Shown piece after piece: positions 1 to 6,669 of a stretch of 13,041 nt of DNA (the first letter of the stretch is position 1; every line of letters begins with the position of its first letter). Origin of the DNA: Phlegmacium glaucopus (Eukaryota; Basidiomycota; Agaricomycetes; Agaricales; Cortinariaceae); contig MU130597.1 in NCBI GenBank assembly GCA_015039465.1, forward strand, positions 1-13,041. The letters are read 5' to 3'. The position numbers and the translations under genes are program-made. The notes under the pieces are model-generated. The model did no database searches. It saw only the letters and a program-made list of their open reading frames with translations, and was not told where the DNA came from.

Positions 1-251
1 CCCACCTCGTCCATTCCCGCATTCGCCATTTCCATGATCGTATCCCTACTTCCATCGAGTTCTATCCTTTGCTCTCGAGGTAAGTTTTCTCTGTTATCTG
101 CGACTTCAAACCGTTCATCTAATAATGTCATTTCGTGCTTCCCTTCAATCTCTAGGTTTTCTTTTCCTTGTAAAGGAATTGTATTCATCGATGGCTTGCC
201 AATCTCGGTTATCGGGGGTGTATTGGCCATAGGACTCTTGCAGGTATGCAT
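1..251 (-). CDS. partial open frame, unknown product, runs off left edge
   Basis: A minus-strand frame is free of stops from 431 down to the window edge (about 143 codons). Its first ATG is at 251-249 and a second is at about 228. The predicted N-terminus is hydrophilic and rich in Glu, Asp, Asn and Arg, with no recognisable domain, signal peptide or membrane segment. It begins about 170 bp downstream of the stop of the five-exon gene at 422-1648 on the same strand, so it could be a second gene of the same transposon, for example its transposase. That role is inference from position only. Against it, the plus strand here holds two good intron-like sequences (80-155 and 244-296), so the coding strand is uncertain. 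The gene is incomplete in this window. Confidence 0.35.
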   Translation of the reverse strand, partial: MHTCKSPMANTPPITEIGKPSMNTIPLQGKENLEIEGKHEMTLLDERFEVADNRENLPREQRIELDGSRDTIMEMANAGMDEV

Positions 252-421
252 CCCTTTTGTTATTTGATTGCTTGCTTCCTCGTTAACTGTTTGTAGGTTT
301 TGATCTTTGTTACTAGTTTCATCACGTAGCAGGGGTCGCTGCTGGGTTTCCGGGTTGACAGTTTTGCATGCAAGTTGGTCCGTTTGGGTGAATTCTGGTT
401 GGTGAGCATGGTATTCTTGGA

Positions 422-1648
422 TTAAAAAGCATCATCATCCCAGTCAGGGGAAACATAACGAGTCTTCTGACGCTTTGGAGCAGGCTCAGAACCACCCTCC
501 AGCTTCCTAACCTGTTCAAGATACTCTTCCTTGGTCCATATATCAAGCTTAAACTCTTCAAGAAGTTGCCCTTGCTTTTGGATGTTGAGCTTTGCCAGAT
601 TTTCTTCACTCCACTTCTGGTTATTTTTACTAAACAAGTAGTCAGGATTTGCTGCTGAATTAAATTTAAAACATACTCATGAAGTTCAACCAAAGTGTCA
701 AGAAGTGAACGCTTCTGTGGTACCTTCTGAATAGAAAGACAAGCCTTCTCAATTGCCTCCCGAGAGACGGTGGATGGCTTTGGGATCCAGTTTGTTGAAA
801 CAGCCTGAGGAGTCACATTAGCAGTGGCTGCAGTGATGTTGGTCCCAAAGGTACGAGGAGGAGTAGGAGGAGCATCGGGCTCACTTATCCTAAGTAACTG
901 TGGGTCAATCTGACTATCAGTTATTGGAGCTGGCGCTGAACTGTCTTCATCGTCGGGTGACTGATACCAAACTGTCCTCTGGCCATAAGGACCAAGGGCG
1001 GTAGTAATGGCAATCAGAACGACATTAGGACGAGCTGAAAATATCTTGTGAAGACGAGGAAAGAATTTAAAATCTTTCTCAATGTCCTCTAAATAAAAAA
1101 AATGATTAGAACTCAAATTAATCAATATGTAACAAAAACAGTACGCCAGATATTAACCGCAACCAAAGGTGTTCCTTCGTTGGGTCCCTCAGCCGGAATA
1201 TAATAATCAAAATGCTCCACATTTCCGCCATCAACGCCGTCACCAGTTTGACGAAGTCGAGCTGCGTGCTTGCGATACGTCTTCGTAAGCCTAATAGTGA
1301 ATTAGCAACGGAATAATATGTTATTTAGCACTTACCTGTCTAATTGACCTTTAAGCCGCTCACTAATCGCACCAGGATTGAGTTGGAACAGTCCCGGCAC
1401 AATGATAGACCCAATTCGCTTAAAAACAGCAACTCGGGACTCTCCACTTGTGTTCTAGAAGGTTTTTAGCCACGAATCATTTTAAAAATGCTGCTACTCA
1501 CCTCCGAAGAGTCCTTTTTTCCAAATAGAACCTTGTAATTTTCTGTTTTCTCCAACTCCGTTAGAAATGCTGAAACGAGTTTATAATCATCTTCTGCCCA
1601 AGGAATGTCTGGGAGTTTCGATTTCGTAGCCTTGATTGCTTTGACCAT
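422..1648 (-). CDS. five-exon Myb/SANT-like DNA-binding protein (transposon-associated)
   Basis: Exons on the minus strand: 1648-1502, 1454-1336, 1290-1145, 1088-677 and 629-422. The four introns are 47, 45, 56 and 47 nt, with 5' sites GTGAGT, GTAAGT, GTACTG and GTATGT, CTAAY or CTGAC-like branch points and YAG ends. The exons sum to 1032 nt, exactly 344 codons including TAA, so the model closes in frame at 343 residues. Residues 12-110 (IPWAEDDYKLV, then AVFKRIG, then QLDRLTKTYRKHAARL) have the spacing of a trihelix Myb/SANT-like domain. Residues 118-180 (FDYYIPAEGPN, NIWQDIEKDF, FFPRLHKIF) match a block I recall from Agaricomycete repeat proteins. The C-terminus has a basic PKRQK stretch, a possible nuclear signal, and ends DWDDDAF. 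The probable role is binding transposon or chromosomal DNA in the nucleus; no catalytic motif is seen. The start was chosen as the first ATG shared with copy 2. The 5' site of intron 3 is the least certain junction. Confidence 0.72.
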
Positions 1649-1788
1649 ATTGAAATAAGTGTAGTATGAAAACAAGTGTGAATTAGAGGAAGGGTTTCGC
1701 TGTAGGTGTCGCGTCGAGCGGTATTGAGTTCGACAGCAATGCTGCAGATTATGCAGGTCACAAAATGGTCACAGTTGACTTTGAATTT

Positions 1789-1800
1789 TACATTATATAA
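1789..1800 (-). promoter_or_regulatory. TATA-like box upstream of the five-exon gene
   Basis: The minus strand reads TTATATAATG about 145 bp upstream of the chosen ATG at 1648, between the gene and the transposon terminus. The same sequence is kept in copy 2 near 5851-5860. Placement inside the unit would let the element carry its own promoter. No transcription start can be shown from sequence, and an AT-rich match of this size can occur by chance. Confidence 0.3.
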
Positions 1801-1808
1801 TGCGGTCA

Positions 1809-1852
1809 AATACGAATACGAATACGAATACGGTCAACTTTGACGGTCCCTA
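1809..1852 (-). repeat. transposon terminus with TACGAA hexamer array
   Basis: Three TACGAA hexamers plus a partial fourth lie next to CGGTCAACTTTGACGGTCCC, which itself contains the inverted pair GGTCAA/TTGAC, and the shared sequence ends at TA, position 1852. The copy at 5871-5918 has one extra hexamer, showing that the array is length-variable. Subterminal short repeats of this kind are typical transposase-binding sites in Ac/Ds-like hAT elements; that function is inferred. Confidence 0.55.
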
Positions 1853-2243
1853 CTTCTCGGAGAGTTTCTTTGAAGGTCTGGTCATACGGAAGAATTGTGC
1901 TCTGACAAAGGCTCGATCTCCAACCTTGAAGTCTGGAGGAGGAATCCGACGCTTATCCGCAGAACATTGGTATTGTTCCTGGGAAGTGAGGATAGCTTTT
2001 CGGAGTTCTTTGTGGAGTTCGTTAAGGTCCGTAATGTACTTGTGAGCATGGGAGGAGACGAGGTCGTACTCCGGATGGATAGTGATAGCCGGATCGTAGC
2101 CTTTGTTGGCAAAGAATGGAGATACACCGGTAGTGGCACTCGGAGTATTGTTGTAGGAGAATTCCGCTAATGGGAGAAGTGAACTCCAGTTGTCTTGCTG
2201 ATAATTGCAGTAGATGCGGATGTATTGATCCAAGGTCTGAGGT
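1853..2243 (-). pseudogene. Ty3/gypsy integrase C-terminal fragment
   Basis: The frame from about 2243 to 1853 encodes a fragment with the features of the Ty3/gypsy integrase region after the catalytic core: QYIRIYCNYQQDNW, LPLAEFSYNNTPSATTGVSP, FFANKGYDP, then ADKRRIPPPDFKVGD, AFVRAQF, RPSKKLSEK. It stops where the family's GPY/F module would begin, because the transposon terminus at 1852 adds an in-frame TAG directly after LSEK. At the upstream side the fragment starts at QTLDQY, so the last catalytic glutamate, reverse transcriptase, RNase H and protease are all absent. It is a dead fragment cut on both sides by other sequences. The right-hand cut near 2243-2246 coincides with the start of a candidate inverted-repeat element. 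Confidence 0.88.
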
Positions 2244-2263
2244 CTTTACACTCCCCCACATTG

Positions 2264-2480
2264 TCCAGCCGGACTTCCGCCGGACTACTTCTGGACACTT
2301 TTTTAATTTAATTTAACTTTTCATGGTATAAATAAGGGAAATTGTCCAGTCACTTTCCGTTGCTAATTCCGGTAGTTGTCCGGCCGGACAATAATTCCGG
2401 CGGACATGTCCAATGGAAAAGTCCAACGGACAGCCAGCGGAAATAGCCTACAAGTCTGGCAGACAAGCACCAGACAAGTA
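2264..2480. repeat. cluster of GC-rich inverted TCCGGC/GCCGGA motifs
   Basis: The stretch repeats TTGTCCAGCCGGAC, CCGCCGGAC, TTGTCCGGCCGGACAA (a perfect 16-bp palindrome near 2377-2392), TCCGGCGGACA, then GTCTGGCAGACAAG and ACCAGACAAGTACCAGAC. Such dense imperfect palindromes resemble subterminal regions of non-autonomous DNA elements. No coding frame is convincing here. Confidence 0.55.
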
Positions 2481-2535
2481 CCAGACTGAATCACTATTAA
2501 TACTTAAAAATATACCAATAGCAATACAGTTAACA

Positions 2536-2796
2536 TTATTCATTAATAGGTAGTGGCAATACCGTGTTGCCACCACAATCTTGCTTTTTGTTCAGCTCTC
2601 TCATGTGAACCGGGTCATAGGCACAAAAACAGTGACTAATAACATCCTGAACGTGGGGGACAAGAGCCAGGTTTCGGTTTGCAGTATTTGGTATGCCGAA
2701 TGAGGCTGTTGAGGGACAAGGCAGGGCAGGAACCCTGAGGTAGAGGTACCTAAAGTAACTTGTGGAAGGCCTGAGGCTTCCAAAGTGACGCCAGAA
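2536..2796 (-). pseudogene. possible degenerate coding remnant, unknown family
   Basis: A minus-strand frame of 86 codons is open from a stop near 2799 to TAA at 2538-2536. Its last third (CFCAYDPVHMRELNKKQD, then CGGNTVLPLPINE) has a protein-like composition. The sequence further upstream on the same strand (2797-3060) also looks coding-like in short pieces, but in different frames with stops between them. That fits a decayed gene with frameshifts or unrecognised introns. No family is recognised and no start codon is evident. Chance is a real alternative. Confidence 0.2.
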
Positions 2797-3082
2797 TCAG
2801 CATCATCTGGCAAAGTGCTTTGTTAGGTAAAAGTAGGGGTGTATGCTGTGGTAGTGAAGGCGAGTTGAACGACTTGATAAACAGTAGGTGCACAAAAGGT
2901 TCGTGCCACAAGGCAGGGTACATTGGAGGCTAGCGCCAAGGCTCAAACATAGAGTGAAGAAGTCTAGGGAACCTTTTCGGGAGCTGTACTTCGACGTGAA
3001 GTGGAGGCCTATGGTGGACCTTCCACTGCCTGTTTGCCTTGTGCAGCTGGTCTGGAACCACATAAAATGTCAGGGGGTGTAA

Positions 3083-3250
3083 CAGGCCGGCCTGAGGCGG
3101 TCTGAACTGACCTGAGGCCATTTTAAGGCCAGTATCAGGCCAGTATCAGGCCAGTTCATTAAAACTTCATCTTTTTACTGGTCTGACATACAGGCCAGTC
3201 TCAGACGGCCTGAGGTCGTCTTAAAATAGCCTTAAACTGTTCTGAATTGC
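3083..3250. repeat. cluster of AGGCC/GGCCT and CAGT motifs
   Basis: AACAGGCCGGCCTGAGGC is followed by repeated GACCTGAGGCCA, AGGCCAGTATC (twice in tandem), ACTGGTCTGACA, AGGCCAGTCTCAGAC and GGCCTGAGGTCG on both strands. This is another dense field of short imperfect inverted repeats of the kind found near ends of non-autonomous DNA elements. Its boundaries are not resolved. The following 3251-3405 is AT-rich and holds no gene or repeat I can support. Confidence 0.5.
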
Positions 3251-3405
3251 ATTTAAAATTTGTTCAATATAACAATAAAACAGACTACAATGTACATGTA
3301 GATATAAGTTAAATAACTAAAAATAACTGAAGTCAGTTAAGGAATGATTGAATCTAAAAAACATTGAAAACATTGTATAATTAATTCTAATTTTATTTAA
3401 ATAAT

Positions 3406-3424
3406 GGGAGGAACACTTCCTCCC
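3406..3424. repeat. perfect 8-bp hairpin GGGAGGAA-CAC-TTCCTCCC
   Basis: Perfect inverted arms of 8 bp flank a CAC loop, preceded by AT-rich sequence ending in ATGGG. The layout (T-rich lead, ATGGG, purine run, CAC, pyrimidine run) is like the four longer G/C-run hairpins at 3914-4243, suggesting a diverged first member of that series. Confidence 0.6.
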
Positions 3425-3474
3425 AGCATCATTGATTATTAATGTTATTATGTATATATATATTCCCCACTCTC

Positions 3475-3868
3475 AGTAGCTTTTCCCACACACCACCGGC
3501 TCTACCCACCGACCACCGGCTTTTCCCACGTAGCACCACCAACTTTTCCCACGCACCACCAACTTTTCCCACCCACGCCCAGCTTTTCCTACCCACCAAC
3601 AGTTTTGTCCACGCACCAACAGTTTTGTCCACGCACCAACAGTTTTGTCCACGCACCAACAGTTTTGCCCACGTACCAACAGTTTTGCCCACGCACCAAC
3701 AGTTTTGCCCACGCACCCACAGCTTTTCCCACCCACCACCGACCTTACCCACCCAGCTATTCCGGCCCACCACCAGCTATTCCCACCCACCACCAGCTAT
3801 TCCCACCCACCACCAGCTTTGCTCACCCACCCACAGCTCTTCCCACCCAACCACAGCTTTGCACACTG
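3475..3868. repeat. 20-bp minisatellite, about 20 copies
   Basis: A tandem array with consensus near CCAACAGTTTTGCCCACGCA or CCACCAGCTTTTCCCACCCA. About twenty units can be lined up; units 7-9 (about 3597-3656) are identical to each other, and divergence rises towards both ends, as expected for an array that expands in the middle. Because 20 is not a multiple of 3, the array reads open in several frames on both strands, giving His/Pro/Thr/Gln-rich or Trp/Gly/Lys/Val-rich peptides that differ by frame. These should not be read as genes. Confidence 0.92.
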
Positions 3869-3913
3869 CCGCCCTAGTGGCGTCAACATCAGTCATTCTT
3901 GTTTTCCTTTTTT

Positions 3914-4243
3914 GGGGGGCCACTCCCCCCAAGCGGCAAACACATCGGATCTTTATTTTGTTTTTATGGGGGGGTCACTCCCCCCCACAGTAGCAGCAGT
4001 AAGCAAGCCAGCAAAGAGTAAACAACAACAACAGTAAACAAACAAACCAGCCAACAAGCAGCATACAACAAAGAGGAGCACCAAGTTTTAGATTATTTTT
4101 TGGCAATTTTTTTTGGGGGGGACCACTTTCCCCCCCCACCACTCTGGCCACACAGCTCCATCCCCCACTGGACCACCATCATTAATCATCTCAACTTCAA
4201 TATTATTTTTTTTGTTTGGTTTATGGGGGGGTCATCCTCCCCC
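3914..4243. repeat. four G-run/C-run hairpin modules
   Basis: Hairpins lie at 3914-3930 (six G, CCACT, six C), 3968-3986 (seven G, TCACT, seven C), 4115-4137 (seven G, ACCACTTT, eight C) and 4225-4243 (seven G, TCATCCT, five C). Each is preceded by a T-rich run, and two share the lead TTTATGGGGGGGTCA. They are imperfect repeats of one module. The G and C runs can form stable stems, and the runs may also support quadruplex or i-motif structures; that is inference. Confidence 0.75.
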
Positions 4244-4500
4244 GTAGTAACAACAACAACAACAACAACAACGACGACCACAAGTAACGAACAACGAACA
4301 ACGAGAGAAGCAGCAGTACAGCAGCAGTGGGCAGCAGCAGTAGGTAGCAACAACAGCAAGTAATAGCAACAACAGTGACAACAGGCAGCAGACCGAAACA
4401 GGACCACCATCAGCAGCAGCAATGCCCAACAAACAACACCAACACATTGTCACCACTGCCACTACCTGCGAACAACAACACCCAGTGTCCACCAGTGCAC
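4000..4500. repeat. AAC/CAG-rich low-complexity tract, with (AAC)8 at 4249-4272
   Basis: The plus strand is dominated by CAA, CAG, AAC and CAGCAG runs, with a clean eight-unit AAC array at 4249-4272. Poly-Gln/Thr or poly-Leu/Val open frames arise in every direction from this composition and carry no gene-like signal. A 14-bp perfect palindrome, ACCAGTGCACTGGT, closes the tract at 4491-4504. Confidence 0.8.
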
Positions 4501-4511
4501 TGGTTGAGCGC

Positions 4512-4536
4512 AAAAAAAAAAAAAAAAAAAAAAAAA
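4512..4536 (+). repeat. A25 homopolymer tract
   Basis: Twenty-five uninterrupted A residues follow the low-complexity block. It could be the tail of a retroposed (SINE- or LINE-derived) sequence ending here, or slippage at a microsatellite. No AATAAA signal and no flanking target duplication were recognised, so the origin is open. Confidence 0.9.
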
Positions 4537-4846
4537 GCATACCCGCACCTGGCTTAGCTTGTTACTCTTGTATTAAGTACCTGTAGCAAGTAGGAGGGAA
4601 GGTGAACAAGAGACGGCCAGAGTTTTGATCCCATAAGCTTTGCAGCAACGTTCTAAGTCAATAGTCTCATCCTTTAAGTTACTTCGCCTGCTGCGTTATC
4701 GTTCGCGGACTTCGCTATCTTCGCGGTCTACTCGTCTAGTGTATTTCGATACCGCGAACTTCCCTTTAAATTCTATCGAGGAAATCTACATTAACCCCTC
4801 CGAACTACGTTACTACTTGCGGTCTGATCCCACCGCAGGTACATCA
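4537..4846. other. unassigned segment ending at a rearrangement junction
   Basis: This 310-bp stretch is more GC-balanced and CpG-richer than its surroundings (TCGCCTGCTGCG, TTCGCGGACTTCG, CTTCGCGG). A plus-strand frame from 4640 runs to a stop just past the junction at 4847 (72 codons, TFDTANF-like hydrophilic sequence with no recognised domain). It is cut abruptly where the second transposon copy begins, so it may be the 5' part of a broken gene or of a retrotransposon leader. No family is recognised. Confidence 0.25.
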
Positions 4847-5708
4847 CCGGTTTGTTGAAACAGCCTGAGGAGTCACATTAGCAGTGGCTGCCGTGATGTT
4901 GGTCCCAAAGGTACGAGGAGGAGTAGGAGGAGCATCGGGCTCACTTATCCTAAGTAACTGTGGGTCAATCTGACTATCAGTTATTGGAGCTGGCGCTGAA
5001 CTGTCTTCGTCGTCGGGTGACTGATACCAAACTGTCCTCTGGCCATAAGGACCAAGGGCGGTAGTAATGGCAATCGGAACGACATTAGGACGAGCTGAAA
5101 ATATCTTGTGAAGACGAGGAAAGAATTTAAAATCTTTCTCAATGTCCTCTAAATAAAAAAAATGATTAGAACTCAAATTAATCAATATGTAACAAAAACA
5201 GTACGCCAGATATTAACCGCAACCAAAGGTGTTCCTTCGTTGGGTCCCTCAGCCGGAATATAATAATCAAAATGCTCCACATTTCCGCCATCAACGCCGT
5301 CACCAGTTTGACGAAGTCGAGCTGCGTGCTTGCGATACGTCTTCGTAAGCCTAATAGTGAATTAGCAACGGAATAATATGTTATTTAGCACTTACCTGTC
5401 TAATTGACCTTTAAGCCGCTCACTAATCGCACCAGGATTGAGTTGGAACAGTCCCGGCACAATGATAGACCCAATTCGCTTAAAAACAGCAACTCGGGAC
5501 TCTCCACTTGTGTTCTAGAAGGTTTTTAGCCACGAATCATTTTAAAAATGCTGCTACTCACCTCCGAAGAGTCCTTTTTTCCAAATAGAACCTTGTAATT
5601 TTCTGTTTTCTCCAACTCCGTTAGAAATGCTGAAACGAGTTTATAATCATCTTCTGCCCAAGGAATGTCTGGGAGTTTCAATTTCGTAGCCTTGATTGCT
5701 TTGACCAT
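4844..5708 (-). pseudogene. truncated second copy of the Myb/SANT-like gene
   Basis: Exons 5708-5562, 5514-5396, 5350-5205 and the start of exon 4 (5148 to 4847) correspond base for base to copy 1 with an offset of 4060, and all three intron boundaries are unchanged. Homology ends inside exon 4 at about 4847; the unrelated sequence beyond supplies a TGA at 4846-4844. The spliced product would be 238 residues, keeping the Myb/SANT-like region and the FFPRLHKIF block but losing the last 105 residues and the basic C-terminal stretch. If expressed it could bind the same DNA without the C-terminal part. It has Pro at the position where copy 1 has Leu (VVPIA against VVLIA) and Leu where copy 1 has Ser (KLKLP against KSKLP). 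Confidence 0.8.
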
Positions 5709-5918
5709 ATTGAAATAAGTGTAGTATGAAAACGAGTGTGAATTAGAGGAAGGGTTTCGCCGTAGGTGTCGCGTCGAGCGGTATTGAGTTCGACAGCAAT
5801 GCCGCAGATTATGCAGGTCACAAAATGGTCACAGTTGACTTTGAATTTTACATTATATAACACAGTCAAATACGAATACGAATACGAATACGAATACGGT
5901 CAACTTTGACGGTCCCTA
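4847..5918 (-). mobile_element. DNA-transposon-like unit, copy 2 (truncated)
   Basis: Copy 2 matches 787-1852 at about 99%, with ten or eleven single-base differences and one extra TACGAA hexamer. The right end again finishes at CCCTA, now followed by ATATTCCATTC, which confirms the element terminus. The left end is a truncation inside the gene, not a natural terminus. Tandem orientation with copy 1 and about 3 kb of unrelated repeats between them argues for two insertions, or one insertion copied by later rearrangement, rather than a simple tandem duplication. Confidence 0.8.
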
Positions 5919-6046
5919 ATATTCCATTCAAAAGTAAACATAAATATCTAAAAGCACTACTTAATAATAGTTTGCATGGTTATGTGTCAAAATATAGATG
6001 ATATTGACATTTTAGGATCATATTATGGTTGCTCATGAATCATGAC
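5919..6046. other. AT-rich spacer, no feature seen
   Basis: The 128 bp between the end of copy 2 and the first hAT-like element hold no open frame, repeat or motif that I can support. The last eight bases plus the first element base form the target duplication described for the next element. Confidence 0.6.
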
Positions 6047-6221
6047 TAGTGTTTGGAGGTCTGGTTTTTTGACCTCAAAGTCATAGGCTGGGACCACAAC
6101 CAGTCTACTTAGGTTTCAATGCTGAAAAAAACCAAACTGAACTGACATAGACTGGTCTATGTTGGTCTTTTGTGGTTACAAGACCAGTTAAAACCAGTTA
6201 CAGTCTAGACTGACCAATAAC

Positions 6222-6475
6222 TGTTGGGCAACCTACATATAAGAGGAGAATGGGACTCTAAGGAGAGTATACAGTCTATAAAGACTAGGTGACAGAAGCA
6301 ATAAGCTAGTAAAGTAGGGGGTTCCAGTTAATAATGAGATAAGGACAGTAATTACTGACTACTACTCAAAATAAGGTGGTAGCCAAACAGTAGCAAATAT
6401 GTATGTAGGCAAGTCAAAATAAAGATAAAATATAAACAGTGAATATGGTATATACCTCAGGGTTATCCCCTGACA
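6222..6475 (+). mobile_element. solo LTR, copy A (254 bp)
   Basis: The sequence begins TGTTGGGCAACC and ends CCCCTGACA, with the TG...CA termini of LTRs, and is flanked by the perfect 5-bp duplication ATAAC (6217-6221 and 6476-6480). A 255-bp relative at 9061-9315 has its own, different duplication, so these are independent insertions of one LTR family and not the two ends of a single element. Internal marks are the palindrome GGTATATACC and TCAGGGTTATCCCCTGA, an imperfect hairpin, near the 3' end. The strand is arbitrary because no internal region survives. It lies inside the outer hAT-like element and is younger than it. Confidence 0.85.
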
Positions 6476-6669
6476 ATAACCAGTCTATGACTGGTTTTTC
6501 CGGTCAGAGAAGTGTTCAAGATTAATTTACTACCCAAAGTCTCCAGAATGTACATATATGTAGACACTAATAACAAACCTCCATACCATGCAGTTCCTTA
6601 TTTCCATCACATAATTTTCAGAAATGTTTTATAGTCAATATAAGGCCAGAGAAATCAGAGTGAAAGAAG

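Larger units (their letters stand above)
1..1852 (-). mobile_element. DNA-transposon-like unit, copy 1 (one end visible)
   Basis: The right boundary is set by comparison with copy 2 at 4847-5918: the two agree up to CCCTA at 1852 and then diverge completely. Read on the minus strand the terminus starts TAGGGACCGTCAAAG, followed by a hexamer array (TACGAA on the plus strand, about 1811-1831). An end beginning T/CAGGG with short subterminal repeats resembles Ac-type hAT ends, but the other terminus lies outside the window, so neither TIR nor target duplication can be tested. The unit carries the five-exon gene at 422-1648 and possibly the partial frame at 1-251. It interrupts a Ty3/gypsy integrase remnant at 1853. 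Superfamily assignment is tentative; a Harbinger-type element is an alternative because those also carry Myb-like proteins. Confidence 0.55.
2246..3082. mobile_element. candidate inverted-repeat element (weak)
   Basis: The left boundary reads TTACACTCCCCCACATT. The right boundary, reverse complemented, reads TTACACCCCCTGACATT, agreeing at 14 of 17 positions. The left boundary coincides with the break in the gypsy integrase at about 2243. No convincing target-site duplication flanks the pair (TGAGGTCT on the left, CAGGCCGG on the right), and integrase sequence does not resume to the right. The interval could therefore be a rearranged or partial element, or the match could be coincidental. Confidence 0.28.

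Noticed and set aside
671..676. A 22-nt intron (GTATGT to the first TTCAG)
   Set aside because: It is too short for a spliceosomal intron; the 47-nt version has a CTGAC branch point and TTTAG end and gives the correct frame.
322..1125. A single uninterrupted 267-codon minus-strand gene
   Set aside because: It reads through two introns. Its first residues are the translation of an intron, and its last 95 continue out of frame past the intron at 630-676. The spliced five-exon model explains the same DNA and is supported by copy 2.
1800..2170. Plus-strand and alternative minus frames over the integrase region
   Set aside because: They are shadows of the Ty3/gypsy integrase frame, which has clear family motifs.
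3475..3868. CRISPR-like array
   Set aside because: The units are contiguous without unique spacers, and the context is eukaryotic.
3429..4037. Several overlapping open frames of 90-183 codons on both strands
   Set aside because: They arise from a 20-bp tandem repeat whose unit is not a multiple of three. The peptides are simple repeats and no frame is favoured.
4100..4557. Poly-Gln/Thr and poly-Leu/Val/Cys open frames
   Set aside because: These are translations of AAC/CAG microsatellites and G/C runs in every frame, with no start context or domain.
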